This document shows, piece by piece, positions 20,118 through 29,059 of a DNA stretch of 64,000 bases. The stretch is from Halomonas halocynthiae DSM 14573 (GTDB lineage: Bacteria; Pseudomonadota; Gammaproteobacteria; Pseudomonadales; Halomonadaceae), in assembly GCF_000425725.1 (NCBI RefSeq), contig NZ_KE384440.1, positions 62,001 through 126,000 of the forward strand, given 5' to 3'. Each line of letters starts with the position of its first letter. Position 1 is the first letter of the stretch. The position numbers and the translations under genes were made by a program. A model generated the notes under the pieces. It was not told the origin of the DNA. It saw nothing but the letters and a program-made list of their open reading frames with translations, and ran no database searches.

Positions 20118-21938
20118 ATGAGCACAGATAACACCACAGATACCCGTCAAGTCGTGGAAGGTAAGCAGGTGATGACACCTTCGGAAGCATTCGTAGAGAC
20201 TCTAGTCGCCAACGGCGTTACGGATATGTTTGGCATTATGGGTTCAGCATTTATGGACGCTATGGATATTTTTGCTCCGGCAGGGATCCGTCTGGTGCCA
20301 GTGGTGCATGAGCAAGGGGCAGCGCATATGGCGGACGGCTATGCCCGGGTCTCGGGTCGTCATGGTGCAGTGATTGGCCAAAACGGCCCTGGAATCTCTA
20401 ACTGTGTGACTGGCATTGCCGCGGCCTATTGGGCGCACAGTCCGGTGGTCATCGTAACCCCAGAGACCGGCACTACTGGCATCGGCCTGGGTGGCTTCCA
20501 GGAGTGTCATCAACTGCCGATGTTTCAGGAATTTACTAAGTATCAGGGCCACGTGACTCATCCGTCGAGAATGGCGGAATATACTGGACGGTGTTTCGAT
20601 CGTGCGATGTCCGAAATGGGGCCGACCCAGCTCAACATCCCGCGCGACTATTTTTATGGTGAAATCGAGTGTGAGATTCCAAAGCCGGCTCGTCTCGACC
20701 GAGGCCCAGGCGGCACTAAGACTCTCAACGAGGCAGCCGAGCTGTTGGCTAAAGCTAAGTTTCCAGTGATTGTGTCTGGAGGCGGCGTGGTGATGGCCGA
20801 CGGTGTTGAGGCCTGTAAAGCGCTGGCTGAGCGCTTGGGTGCGCCGGTAGTTAACAGCTATCAACACAATGACTCTTTCCCAGCTAGCCACTCGCTGTGG
20901 TGTGGTCCACTAGGCTATCAGGGCTCTAAGGCTGGCATGAAGTTAATCTCCCAGGCTGATGTGGTGGTGGCGCTGGGTACGCGCCTGGGGCCGTTTGGCA
21001 CCCTGCCGCAGCACGGTATGGACTATTGGCCGAAGGATGCGAAGATTATCCAGATTGACGCTGACCACAAAATGTTGGGGCTGGTGAAGAAGATTGCAGT
21101 GGGCATCTGTGGTGACGCCAAGGAAGCTGCTGAGGCGATCACCGAGCGCTTAGCCAGTCGTGAGCTGGTCTGCGACGCCACCAAGGGCGAGCGCGCCGAA
21201 CAAATTGCTAGCGAGAAGGCAGCTTGGGAGCGTGAGCTGGACGAGTGGACCCATGAGAAGGATCCGTTCAGCCTTGATGCTATCGATGAGGCCAGAGGGG
21301 AGACGCCATTTTCTGGTGGCGAATACCTCCATCCTCGCCAAGTGCTGCGCGAGCTGGAAAAGGCGATGCCAGAAGACGTCATGGTATCCACTGATATTGG
21401 TAACATTAATGCGGTGGCACATAGCTACCTGCGCTTCGAGAAACCGCGCAGTTTCTTCGCACCAATGAGCTTCGGCAATTGTGGCTATGCACTTCCGACC
21501 ATCATGGGAGCTAAAGTGGCTGCGCCGGAGCGCCCAGCCATCGCTTACGCCGGTGATGGTGCCTGGGGTATGAGTTTAATGGAAATCATGACGGCGGTGC
21601 GTCATGAGATTCCGGTGACTGCGGTGGTATTTCATAACCGCCAATGGGGAGCTGAGAAGAAAAACCAAGTGGAATTTTATAACCGTCGCTTCGTGGCGGG
21701 GGAGCTGGACAACCAAAGTTTCGCCGAAATTGGGCGAGCGATGGGCGCAGAGGGCATCACTGTGGACCGTTTGGAAGACGTGGGGCCTGCACTGAAGAAG
21801 GCACTGGATATGCAGATGAACGAAGGCAAAACCTGTGTCATCGAGATTATGTGCACTCGTGAGCTGGGCGACCCCTTCCGCCGCGACGCATTGAAAAAGC
21901 CAGTGCGCTTGCTCGAGAAATATCAGGATTACGTTTGA
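20118..21938 (+). CDS. xsc: Sulfoacetaldehyde acetyltransferase (Xsc)
   Basis: Xsc is a thiamine-diphosphate enzyme that converts sulfoacetaldehyde and phosphate to acetyl phosphate and sulfite, the desulfonation step shared by taurine, isethionate and related sulfonates. The 606-residue protein has the three-domain ThDP fold: N-terminal PYR domain with the catalytic Glu in VVHEQGAAHMADGYAR (about residues 61-76), a central domain (about 195-345) and a PP domain with the ThDP/Mg motif GDGAWGMS followed by HNRQWG. The family-typical end RRDALKKPVRLLEKY is present. AGGAGG precedes the ATG. It heads an xsc-pta-tauE cluster and is divergent from an IclR regulator. A decayed second copy lies at 28487-28785. 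Confidence 0.96.
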   Translation: MSTDNTTDTRQVVEGKQVMTPSEAFVETLVANGVTDMFGIMGSAFMDAMDIFAPAGIRLVPVVHEQGAAHMADGYARVSGRHGAVIGQNGPGISNCVTGIAAAYWAHSPVVIVTPETGTTGIGLGGFQECHQLPMFQEFTKYQGHVTHPSRMAEYTGRCFDRAMSEMGPTQLNIPRDYFYGEIECEIPKPARLDRGPGGTKTLNEAAELLAKAKFPVIVSGGGVVMADGVEACKALAERLGAPVVNSYQHNDSFPASHSLWCGPLGYQGSKAGMKLISQADVVVALGTRLGPFGTLPQHGMDYWPKDAKIIQIDADHKMLGLVKKIAVGICGDAKEAAEAITERLASRELVCDATKGERAEQIASEKAAWERELDEWTHEKDPFSLDAIDEARGETPFSGGEYLHPRQVLRELEKAMPEDVMVSTDIGNINAVAHSYLRFEKPRSFFAPMSFGNCGYALPTIMGAKVAAPERPAIAYAGDGAWGMSLMEIMTAVRHEIPVTAVVFHNRQWGAEKKNQVEFYNRRFVAGELDNQSFAEIGRAMGAEGITVDRLEDVGPALKKALDMQMNEGKTCVIEIMCTRELGDPFRRDALKKPVRLLEKYQDYV

Positions 21939-22043
21939 CCCGGACTTAGATGCACTTAATGGTCGCTTGATGGTAGTGCCTCCCCCAGCATTGCTGGGGG
22001 CTCCTGGGTACGTGGTTGTGTCAGAGTGAAGGAGGTATATGAC

Positions 22044-23075
22044 GTGAAGGCACTGAACCGAATTCTAGAGCAAGCTCGCCAAGACCCACGACGTATTGTG
22101 CTTTGCGAGGGTGAGGATGAGAGAGTGTTGCATGCTGCCGTCAAGGCGGCGGAAAACGGTATCGCCAGAGTCGTCTTAGTAGGAGAACGCACGGGCATCA
22201 ATCGCAAGGCGGAGTTGTTAGGGCTCGACTTGGCGGCTATCGATATCATCGATCTTATGGACTCTCCCTTACGTGAGAGCCTCGCTGAGGCGCTGTATGC
22301 ATTGCGTGAGAAGAGAGGTATGACGCGTGAACAAGCTCAAATTTCTGTCTGCGAACCACTATGCTTTGCTAATTTACTTGTGCGTGAGGGGTACGCGGAC
22401 GGCAGTGTCGCGGGAGCGGTCAATACCACTGCTGATGTGGTGAGGAGTGCCATTCAATTGTTGGGGCTAGCACCGGGGAGCAAGCTGGTATCGAGTTTCT
22501 TTCTGATGATGCTTTGCAAGCCATTCCATAATCTCAAGGGCGGCATGATTTTTTCCGACTGTGGGCTGGTCATCGCCCCCGATGACGAGAAGCTATCACA
22601 GATCGCGCTGACAGCGGCTGACAGTGCCGAGACCCTGTTGGGGGAAGAAGCTAGGGTTGCCATGCTGTCGTTCTCGACTAGCGGCAGTGCCCAGCATGAC
22701 AGCGTAGAGAAGGTGGTGCGGGCAGCACGGCGGGTCAAGGCCGAACGTCCGGATCTTGCCATCGACGAAGATGTTCAGCTCGATGCGGCCATTGTCGCCG
22801 ATATCGCCGAGCGCAAACTTCCCAACTCTAAGGTCCAAGGCAGTGCTAATGTATTGATCTTTCCCGATCTACAATCCGGTAATATTGGTTACAAGCTGGC
22901 CGAGCGAATTGGTGGTGCCGAGGCCATCGGCCCGCTTCTACAAGGACTGGCAAAGCCGGCCAATGATTTATCGCGTGGTTGCAGTGCTGATGATATCTAT
23001 CATGTTATTGCTGTGACGACTGTACAGGCACAGGCCGCCGAGTCGCGAGACACCACCGTAGCTGACGACGCCTGA
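22044..23075 (+). CDS. pta: Phosphate acetyltransferase (short form)
   Basis: Converts the acetyl phosphate released by Xsc into acetyl-CoA. The protein is only the PTA_PTB catalytic domain (343 residues), lacking the N-terminal regulatory domains of E. coli Pta (714 residues), as usual for Pta encoded beside xsc. Visible motifs include ALREKRGMTREQA, GCSADDIYHVIAVT near the C terminus and GSANVLIFPDLQSGNIGYKL (about 269-288). The start is GTG at 22044, 8 nt after GGAGG; an ATG at 22039 is out of frame and GTG at 22026 lies before the ribosome binding site. The gene follows xsc by about 105 nt and precedes tauE by 7 nt. Confidence 0.95.
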   Translation: MKALNRILEQARQDPRRIVLCEGEDERVLHAAVKAAENGIARVVLVGERTGINRKAELLGLDLAAIDIIDLMDSPLRESLAEALYALREKRGMTREQAQISVCEPLCFANLLVREGYADGSVAGAVNTTADVVRSAIQLLGLAPGSKLVSSFFLMMLCKPFHNLKGGMIFSDCGLVIAPDDEKLSQIALTAADSAETLLGEEARVAMLSFSTSGSAQHDSVEKVVRAARRVKAERPDLAIDEDVQLDAAIVADIAERKLPNSKVQGSANVLIFPDLQSGNIGYKLAERIGGAEAIGPLLQGLAKPANDLSRGCSADDIYHVIAVTTVQAQAAESRDTTVADDA

Positions 23076-23082
23076 GGCCGCC

Positions 23083-23832
23083 ATGAGCATCGACGTTCTG
23101 CTGCCCTTCGTGGCCATTGCCGTGATTGCCGGTTACTTTCAGACGGTGACCGGCTTCGGCCTAGGAATGATCGTGATGGGCGCCACCAGCGGGTTGTCTA
23201 TCACCTCGATGGCTTCGGTGGCCGCGGTGGTTAGCCTGATGACACTGGCCAATTGCGCCGTGGCATTGCCAGGTAAGCTGAAACTCCTCGATCTACGCGT
23301 CACGGCTGCCACTGTCGCAGGTATTATTCCGTCGACCATTGTCGGTGTGCTGTTGCTTGACTATTTAAGTCACAGCGCAGCCAGCGTGTTGCGCATCGCC
23401 CTCGGTCTGGTGGTGTGCTACGGCGGGCTGAGCCTGGTGCTCAGGCCGAGACCTCGCGAAACGCTCTCCTCGCGAGGCAGTTTCTTTATCAGTGGCATGT
23501 TTTCGGGGTTGTTCGGGGGGCTGTTTGGCATCGCCGGGCCGCCGGTCATCTATCAGTGCTATCGCCAGCCGATGCCGTTGATGGCGATTCGTAATATGCT
23601 GATACTGCTGTTTGCGGCCACTTCTGGTATGCGTACTCTGTTTGTCGGTATGCGTGGACAGCTGAATCCCGAGATACTAACTCTTGCTGCCTGGGCTATT
23701 CCGGTAGTGGCCCTAGCGACCTATGTAGGCCGCCGCTGGCCACCACCGCTTTCGGCGTTGGCAATGCGCCGCCTGGCCTTTGCTACCCTGATGGTGATCG
23801 GAGGTGGGCTGATTACCTCGGAGCTGGTGTGA
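23083..23832 (+). CDS. tauE: TSUP-family sulfite exporter (TauE/SafE)
   Basis: A 249-residue integral membrane protein of the TauE/SafE (DUF81) family with about eight hydrophobic helices. The family's glycine-rich repeats are visible as GYFQTVTGFGLGMIVMG near the N terminus and GMFSGLFGGLFGIAGPPVI in the second half. It starts 7 nt after pta with GAGG upstream, so the two are translationally linked. Within an xsc-pta cluster the natural role is export of the toxic sulfite produced by Xsc. Direction and substrate are inferred from context. Confidence 0.9.
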   Translation: MSIDVLLPFVAIAVIAGYFQTVTGFGLGMIVMGATSGLSITSMASVAAVVSLMTLANCAVALPGKLKLLDLRVTAATVAGIIPSTIVGVLLLDYLSHSAASVLRIALGLVVCYGGLSLVLRPRPRETLSSRGSFFISGMFSGLFGGLFGIAGPPVIYQCYRQPMPLMAIRNMLILLFAATSGMRTLFVGMRGQLNPEILTLAAWAIPVVALATYVGRRWPPPLSALAMRRLAFATLMVIGGGLITSELV

Positions 23833-24346
23833 AGCTTATAAATGCCCTAAGGATGACTGATGTTGCCCCTTCCGTCGCCTTGGCGGTGGCTGCTGCTAGG
23901 TTTTGAGCCCGGCTTTGAGGTAGGGTAAAAAACGCTGGCAGTACCTTGAGGGCGGGTGACATCGCGAGGTGATCAAGACAATCTCCAGGTCGATGGCTGG
24001 TTCGAAGGCTACAATCGTGACATCGCCATCATGCCGTCGGAGAAAACTGTCGGCAGATATCGGGTCACCAGTGCATGGCTAAGGCCCGCATTGACAAGAT
24101 TGATGGTCGAAGGAAATAGATGGGTCTCGGTCACTCCTCGGTATCGACGTTTCTCGGATTGATTGTGGTGATGGCTACGGCCACCTTGGCTTGCCCCTGC
24201 AGGTCGATACTGGGCGGCCGGTGGTGGAGCTGGTAGAGGTTGAGGCGCTGCCCGAGTACGCTCATGCCCTGACACCACAACGATGCCTGACATGCGGATA
24301 AGCCAAGCTGGTCTGCGGTGGGAGCCAGCAGGTCAGTCGGAGAGCC
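23833..24346. other. Intergenic region, probably decayed sequence
   Basis: About 510 bp between tauE and the convergent Lin0512-family gene. Open frames on both strands are short (up to 94 codons) and give low-complexity, Arg/Pro-rich products with no family resemblance. I see no gene. The base composition is coding-like, so an unrecognised remnant is possible. Confidence 0.5.
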
Positions 24347-24721
24347 TCAGCTTCCCTGGCCGCTCAGTTTCCAGGCGCCATCCTCCAGCGTCAGGAAGGC
24401 GGCAATTGCCGCGGTGGCAATCACATGGGTGGTGGTGTTGCCTGAGTCGTGAACGTCGAGGCCGCCGTGAACCACCTTGACCTCAGGGCGGCCACGGGGC
24501 AATTCGGCATGTAGCGTTTCGATATCGACCCGTTCGGGCTGCTGTACGCCGATGGTTACTTGAACTCGCATCTCGTGGTGGTCGATGCCGAGTGACTTGA
24601 ACAGTACGATGGAGGAGTGGTGCAGGGCATCCTGTATTGCGCGGCAGGCGGCTTTAGTGTAGTCCTCGCCGTAGAGGTCATTGCCGGTCCCCATCTCGAG
24701 AATGATACGCTTCTCAGTCAT
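24347..24721 (-). CDS. Lin0512-family protein, second copy
   Basis: A 124-residue protein of the uncharacterised Lin0512 family. It shares with its upstream neighbour the opening MGTGNDLYGEDYTKAACRAI, a middle IGVQQPERVD and a glycine-rich KVVHGGLDVHD, then a THVIATAAI block. The chosen ATG at 24721 overlaps the preceding gene's stop by 8 nt; the longer frame from 24760 would run far into it. The two proteins are only about half identical by eye, so they may form a hetero-oligomer rather than being a fresh duplication. Function is unknown. It is the last gene of the minus-strand cobS-cobT-cupin-Lin0512-Lin0512 operon. Confidence 0.85.
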   Translation of the reverse strand: MTEKRIILEMGTGNDLYGEDYTKAACRAIQDALHHSSIVLFKSLGIDHHEMRVQVTIGVQQPERVDIETLHAELPRGRPEVKVVHGGLDVHDSGNTTTHVIATAAIAAFLTLEDGAWKLSGQGS

Positions 24722-25067
24722 GATACGGCTCCATATCAAAGGAAACGATGACGGCGGCATTGGCGATCACGGTGGTGCCGCTACCATCAGGCTTGTCGAT
24801 GTCGAGGCCGCCTTTGACCACGGTGATGCTCGGCTGGCCGTAAGGGAAGACTTCCCTCAGGGCGTTTCTATCCACGGCCTCTGGTTTCTGTACGCCGATC
24901 TCGACGTCGATCAGCATCGTCTCTCGGGGGAAGTCGAAGGCGTCGGCCAGGTTGAGGGAGTGATGCCACAAAGCGTCGCGGATCGCCCGTGCTGCAGCTT
25001 CAGTGTAGTTGCGGCTACGAATCGAGGTGCCCATGCCGAACTGATGTACTAGGCGTGTTTTGGCCAT
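24714..25067 (-). CDS. Lin0512-family protein, first copy
   Basis: A 117-residue protein of the same uncharacterised family as its downstream neighbour: FGMGTSIRSRNYTEAAARAI, VEIGVQKPEAVD, ITVVKGGLDIDKPDGSG, TTVIANAAVIV. There is no signal peptide or membrane segment, so it should be cytoplasmic. The conserved K/H-GGLD and MGTG motifs suggest a small ligand- or metal-binding fold, but no reaction is known to me. It overlaps the next gene by 8 nt and follows the cupin gene by 10 nt, indicating tight co-expression. Confidence 0.85.
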   Translation of the reverse strand: MAKTRLVHQFGMGTSIRSRNYTEAAARAIRDALWHHSLNLADAFDFPRETMLIDVEIGVQKPEAVDRNALREVFPYGQPSITVVKGGLDIDKPDGSGTTVIANAAVIVSFDMEPYHD

Positions 25068-25077
25068 ATATCTTGTC

Positions 25078-25446
25078 TCAATCTGCGGCGTGGTCGCGAA
25101 TTACAAAATGTTTGGTGGTGGTCTCGATCACCTCCCAGTAACCGCGGAAACCGTCGGGAACCAGAAAGGCGTCGCCGCTGCGAAAGGTCTGGGCGCTACC
25201 GTCTTCGGCGACCAGGCGTACATGGCCCGAGAGGATGTAACAGAATTCGTCGCGATCGGTGAAGGCGTGCCACTTGCCCAGGGTGCTAGTCCAGGTACCT
25301 GCGACCATCTTGCTGTCAGGGCTCTCGAAGAATAGCGTGGACTCGTGTTGTGGATCGCCTTCGACGACACGACTTGGCAGATCAGCCAAGCGCCAGCGCG
25401 CAGTCGTGCTGGCACTCTTGCCGAAATCGATAACCTTGATTGTCAT
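25078..25446 (-). CDS. Cupin-domain protein (DUF861/EutQ-like)
   Basis: A 122-residue single-domain cupin. The core is visible: TSTLGKWHAFTDRDEFCYIL (cupin motif 1 region with His and acidic residues) followed by GHVRLVAEDGSAQTFRSGD, then DAFLVPDGFRGYWEVIE (motif 2, with no obvious second metal His). It resembles the Cupin_3 family of small proteins attached to catabolic operons. The ATG at 25446 has GAGGAGA upstream; a longer frame to 25485 lies within the spacer after cobT. It sits between the cobT-like gene and the two Lin0512 genes. Ligand unknown. Confidence 0.85.
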   Translation of the reverse strand: MTIKVIDFGKSASTTARWRLADLPSRVVEGDPQHESTLFFESPDSKMVAGTWTSTLGKWHAFTDRDEFCYILSGHVRLVAEDGSAQTFRSGDAFLVPDGFRGYWEVIETTTKHFVIRDHAAD

Positions 25447-25481
25447 GTTCTTCTCCTCTGTGCCGGTATAGGGTGTAAGGT

Positions 25482-27221
25482 TCAACGGCGGTGTTGGCCG
25501 CCGATCAGTTCGACGATCTCGTCGAACAGGTGAGTGTCCAGCGTCTCGGACATATCGGTGGCCAGGCTGCGTCGGTAGAAGGGGCTCAGGTCCAGGCCCA
25601 CTCCAAGACCGAATACTTCTACCAGGCCTTCACGCGCGCGTCGGGCGACCACTTCCTTGAGGTGGTTGTCCAGATAATAGGTGTCGTTGGTTAGATTGGT
25701 GGCACTGTCCGCTGGGCAACCGTCAGAGATCACGATCAGAATGCGACGATTCTCTGACCGGGCGAGCAGCCGCTCGCAGGCCCAGTCCACCGCTTCGCCG
25801 TCGATGCCCTCACGAAACAGGTCGGCCTTCAACAGGGCGGCAATGTCGGTGCGAGCTCGGCGCCAGCTACGGTCGGCGTCCTTGAACACCATGTGACAGG
25901 CCTCGTTGAGTCGGCCCGGCTCGCGGGGGCGTCCGCTGCGCATCCACTCCTTATAGGCGCGGCCGCCATTCCAGGCGCCTGTGGTGAAGCCAAGCAGCTC
26001 GGTCTCGGCGCCAATCATCTCTAGCGCACGGATCAGGCTCTCGGCCATTATCGTTACCGGAACGATGTGATGCTTCATGGAGCCGGAGCAGTCGATCAGC
26101 AGGCTGACAGCGCAGTCGGTACCCAGTTTGATCTGTTCACGATAGAACAGCCGCCGCTCGGTAGGTGAGCTGACCAGTTGTGCCAGGCGACGCCCATCGA
26201 TACGACCCTCTTCTTCGCCGAAGGCCCAGCCATCCTGGCGAGGTTCCCACAGTATGCTGCCGAGCCGTCGCGCTAGGCGAGGGAGGTTGATGCCCTGTTC
26301 GGCCGAGGCCTGGTCGAGGCGTTCGCGATATTCGCGGAGTAGGGCGCGGCGGACCAGGCTGCCGGCGTTGACCTCTCGGTCGAAGCGGGTAGTGAAAACG
26401 CGATAGACCGATGCGGAGTCTTCGAAGACCTTGCTGCGCCCCGTGGCAGCCGCGGCGATATCGGCATCGTCGCCCTCACTGTCCTCGAAGTCGAGCAACA
26501 GCGCAAAGGCGCCGGTGGCGGCCTCTTCATGGTCGGCAGTTTCGTCGTCATCGTCACCCCGAGCCTGAGTCCGTTCGGCGTGTACACGCTCACCGACAAT
26601 GGCCGCTATTTCCAGGGCGTGTTCAGCGTAGGCATCCTGGTCGTGGCGTTGGCGGCGCAGGCCGTACAGTGCCTTACCGAGTGCCTTTGCCAGGGAAGCG
26701 CGGGTGCTCTCGATATAGTCCTCGGTTTCTTCTAGTACCGGCCGGGCATGCAAGCGTGACCAGCACATCTGGGCCACGGTGTAGAGCAACAGCCCGACGC
26801 TGCCCTCGGTAAGGCCGGAGCGATAGAAATCTCGCGACCAACGCTCGAAGCGCTGCAGCAGGTTGTCAGCCATGCCGGGCATGTCGGCGGGAACCCGGGT
26901 TTCGACCCTCAGCTGTTCGAGAAGCTCGAATACCAGCCGCTCGATGGGGTCATTGGGGCAATGTTGTCGATGCACGGCCATGTCGGAGCTCAGCAGGCGC
27001 ATCGCCATGCCATCGGCGACGGCACGGCAGTCGGCGAAATCATCTTCGGCTGGGTCGGTGCGAAGGTGTGGCGCATGGGTAGGGAGGCGCCTCTCGCCTT
27101 GATAGAGACGCTGCCCGCGATAGTGCAGGTCGGCGTGGCCGGTTATGGCGCGTAGGCTGGCCGCGCAGAGCTCCTCGATCTGTTGCTGCCGGCGCGCCTG
27201 CTGCTGGGCGCTTACAGTCAT
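25482..27221 (-). CDS. CobT-like vWA-domain protein (cobaltochelatase CobT homologue)
   Basis: A 579-residue homologue of the aerobic cobaltochelatase subunit CobT. The N-terminal CobT domain spans about residues 5-200 ([19 protein letters not shown], then a VEQ-like region [20 protein letters not shown]). An acidic Asp/Glu-rich linker lies at about 225-275, and a C-terminal von Willebrand A domain has an intact MIDAS motif DCSGSMKHH (about 378-386) and distal Asp in ISDGCPAD. The linker is much shorter than in classical CobT. ATG 27221 overlaps the cobS stop (ATGA). No CobN is present in the window. In this context it may assist metal insertion or remodelling of some other enzyme. Confidence 0.85.
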   Translation of the reverse strand: MTVSAQQQARRQQQIEELCAASLRAITGHADLHYRGQRLYQGERRLPTHAPHLRTDPAEDDFADCRAVADGMAMRLLSSDMAVHRQHCPNDPIERLVFELLEQLRVETRVPADMPGMADNLLQRFERWSRDFYRSGLTEGSVGLLLYTVAQMCWSRLHARPVLEETEDYIESTRASLAKALGKALYGLRRQRHDQDAYAEHALEIAAIVGERVHAERTQARGDDDDETADHEEAATGAFALLLDFEDSEGDDADIAAAATGRSKVFEDSASVYRVFTTRFDREVNAGSLVRRALLREYRERLDQASAEQGINLPRLARRLGSILWEPRQDGWAFGEEEGRIDGRRLAQLVSSPTERRLFYREQIKLGTDCAVSLLIDCSGSMKHHIVPVTIMAESLIRALEMIGAETELLGFTTGAWNGGRAYKEWMRSGRPREPGRLNEACHMVFKDADRSWRRARTDIAALLKADLFREGIDGEAVDWACERLLARSENRRILIVISDGCPADSATNLTNDTYYLDNHLKEVVARRAREGLVEVFGLGVGLDLSPFYRRSLATDMSETLDTHLFDEIVELIGGQHRR

Positions 27222-28198
27222 GACGGTTGAGCCTCCTGCGTCCAGGATTCGTCGAGCTCTACGCTGAAACACCGCTGGTAGTACTCGGCAACGATGGGGC
27301 GTTCCGCCTCGTCACACTTGTTGAGGAACGAGAGCCGGAAGGCCAGGGCGGGATTGCGGAAAATCTCGCAGTTTTCGGCCCAGGTGATTACGGTGCGCGG
27401 TGACATCAGAGTGGACAGGTCGCCTGCCGCGAAGCCCTGACGGGTCAGGTTTGCGACCGCCACCATGGCAGAAATCAACTCGCGTCCTTTCTCGTAGTTC
27501 TTACTGGGTACTCGGCTCAGCACGATCGCTACCTCCTCTTCTCGAGGAAGGTAGTCGAGCTTGGCGACAATGTTCCAGCGATCGATCTGAGCGTGATTAA
27601 GCACCTGGGTGCCCTGGTAGAGCCCAGAGAGGTTGCCTAGGCCTACGGTATTGGCGGTAGCGAACAGTCGGAAGTTGGAGTGGGGATGGACGACCCGACT
27701 CTGATCGAGCAGGGTGAAGTTCCCGTCGCGCTCGAGGATGCGCTGGATGACGAACATTACGTCCGGGCGACCGGCGTCGTACTCGTCGAAGATCAGTGCC
27801 ACTGGGCGCTGTAGGGACCAGGGTACAATGCCTTCCTGAAATTCGGTGACCTGTACCCCGTCGCGCACCACGATGGTGTCCTTGCCGACCAGATCGAGAC
27901 GGCTGATATGGCCGTCGAGATTGACTCGTAGGCAGGGCCAGTTGAGGCGGGCGGCGACTTGTTCGATATGTGTAGACTTGCCGGTGCCGTGGAGCCCCTG
28001 GATCATTACTCGGCGGTTGCGAGTGAAGCCGGCCAGGATCGCCAACGTCACATCGGGATTAAAACGATAGGCTTCGTCGATTTCCGGCACGTATTCGTCA
28101 CGTTCGCTGAAGGTGGGAACCTCGAGGTCGCTATCGATACCGAAGAGTTCACGGGCCGAGCGCATAACGTTGGGCTTGGCATTGATTAGATCTGTCAT
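27218..28198 (-). CDS. CobS-like AAA+ ATPase (cobaltochelatase CobS homologue)
   Basis: A 326-residue MoxR/CobS-type AAA+ ATPase. The N-terminal [20 protein letters not shown] matches CobS. Walker A is GLHGTGKST (about residues 70-78), Walker [12 protein letters not shown] (about 132-142), sensor 1 FRLFATANT. Overall similarity to genuine CobS is high. CobS hexamers pair with CobT and, with CobN, drive ATP-dependent cobalt insertion into hydrogenobyrinate diamide. The start ATG at 28198 is chosen because GAGGAGA precedes it; the longer frame to 28300 adds a non-conserved tail. It is first in the operon, overlapped by cobT, and divergent from an xsc pseudogene. Whether it serves cobalamin synthesis or sulfonate metabolism is open. 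Confidence 0.87.
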   Translation of the reverse strand: MTDLINAKPNVMRSARELFGIDSDLEVPTFSERDEYVPEIDEAYRFNPDVTLAILAGFTRNRRVMIQGLHGTGKSTHIEQVAARLNWPCLRVNLDGHISRLDLVGKDTIVVRDGVQVTEFQEGIVPWSLQRPVALIFDEYDAGRPDVMFVIQRILERDGNFTLLDQSRVVHPHSNFRLFATANTVGLGNLSGLYQGTQVLNHAQIDRWNIVAKLDYLPREEEVAIVLSRVPSKNYEKGRELISAMVAVANLTRQGFAAGDLSTLMSPRTVITWAENCEIFRNPALAFRLSFLNKCDEAERPIVAEYYQRCFSVELDESWTQEAQPS

Positions 28199-28349
28199 CA
28201 CTGTCTCCTCGGCCATCGTTGGCCGTTGACCTTGAGCCCTGTGGCCATATTGCTGAGTTTGGCGCATCAATGGGCGATTGTTGTGTTGCAGGTACGTCAC
28301 GTTGAGCGATCGTTCGATAATAGATCAGTTTCTTAAAAAGAATCAAATC

Positions 28350-28401
28350 ATACCAATTTATGAGACACGATGTTGACGGCGAGGTGTTAGCGACCTAGAG
28401 T
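28350..28401 (+). promoter_or_regulatory. Relic promoter and IclR-type operator of the xsc pseudogene
   Basis: The arrangement copies the working xsc promoter: ATACCAA-TTT-ATGAGAC (28350-28366) corresponds to the first xsc operator, a 6-nt gap follows exactly as at xsc, then TTGACG (28373-28378), a 17-nt spacer and TAGAGT (28396-28401) in place of -10. The -10 looks damaged. The region also lies between the pseudogene and the divergent cobS-like gene, so a shared operator may still serve the latter. Confidence 0.55.
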
Positions 28402-28486
28402 GATGCTGTGTTCTAAAAAACGATATAAATTATTTCATAATAAAGCATTTCAAGAGCTCTGTGAGCGTTGCTTCATAAGGGGGCTT

Positions 28487-28785
28487 ATGAGCACAGGTAT
28501 CCGCCAGGTCGCGGTAAACAAGCTGGTGATGATGCCTTCGTAGGCTTCGTAGAGACCTTAGTCGTCAACGGCGTTATAGGGCGTTATGGATAGGTTTGGG
28601 ATTATGAGTCCGGCATTTCTAGATGTTATGGATATTTTTTAGTTAGCCGGAATCCGACTGGTAAGAGTGATGTGTGGGTAAGAAGTAGCGCACATGGTGG
28701 ACGGCTATGGGCGAGCCTCAAAGCACTATGGCGTACTGAAGAATCTGACGCGCCTTGCTCGAGAAGTATCGGGGGAGGCGTTTAA
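28487..28785 (+). pseudogene. xsc: Decayed second xsc gene with large internal deletion
   Basis: The sequence from ATG 28487 follows the start of the intact xsc at 20118 base by base with many changes: shared MST start, a RQV segment, then QLVMMPS-like coding, ETL-V-NGV and the AHMVDGYGRAS region. It then jumps to the last codons of xsc, where CGCCTTGCTCGAGAAGTAT matches the intact gene's end (RLLEKY). About 500 codons are missing between roughly residue 75 and the C terminus. Several in-frame stops (for example in CCTTCGTAGGCTTCGTAG) confirm inactivity. It is divergent from the CobS/CobT-like operon. Confidence 0.88.
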
Positions 28786-29059
28786 ATAATTTTTTAATAT
28801 TTTTCGATTTTTTTAATAATTCAAATAATTGTTGTTGTTTTTTCTAGGGTTTTCCGTTTTTTATTTTCCATGTTTTTATGTGCTTGGGTTAAAGTTGTTT
28901 TTTGGTTTTTTTATTATTTATGTTCTTGGGGTTAAGTTGGCCGTTTAAGCGGTGATGGCTTGTTTGGTTTTCGGATGGATTGTTTTTCCATGGTTTTATT
29001 GAGGTAGTTGCTTGGCTTGGAACGGAAGTGTCTGTAATGGCGGTTTAAGGAGGTGGTTG
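28786..29059. other. Very AT-rich spacer upstream of thiO
   Basis: About 270 bp of poly-T-rich sequence with no gene; one 60-base line (28801-28860) has only 13 G or C. It separates the xsc pseudogene from thiO and probably marks a junction between sequences of different origin. No TPP-riboswitch blocks were found in it. Confidence 0.6.

Noticed and set aside
25482-28198. Calling the CobS/CobT-like pair outright cobalamin biosynthesis genes
   Set aside because: Similarity to CobS is high, but no CobN or corrin gene lies in the window and the neighbours are sulfonate genes and uncharacterised proteins, so the role is left open.
28200-28340. A possible second IclR-type box (GTTCGATAAT) ahead of the cobS-like gene
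   Set aside because: Only one half-site is convincing and the partner half does not pair, so it is not listed as an operator.
29012-29059. A longer start for thiO at ATG 29012
   Set aside because: The extra residues precede the FAD motif without homology, and the strong AAGGAGG at 29047-29053 serves the GTG at 29060.
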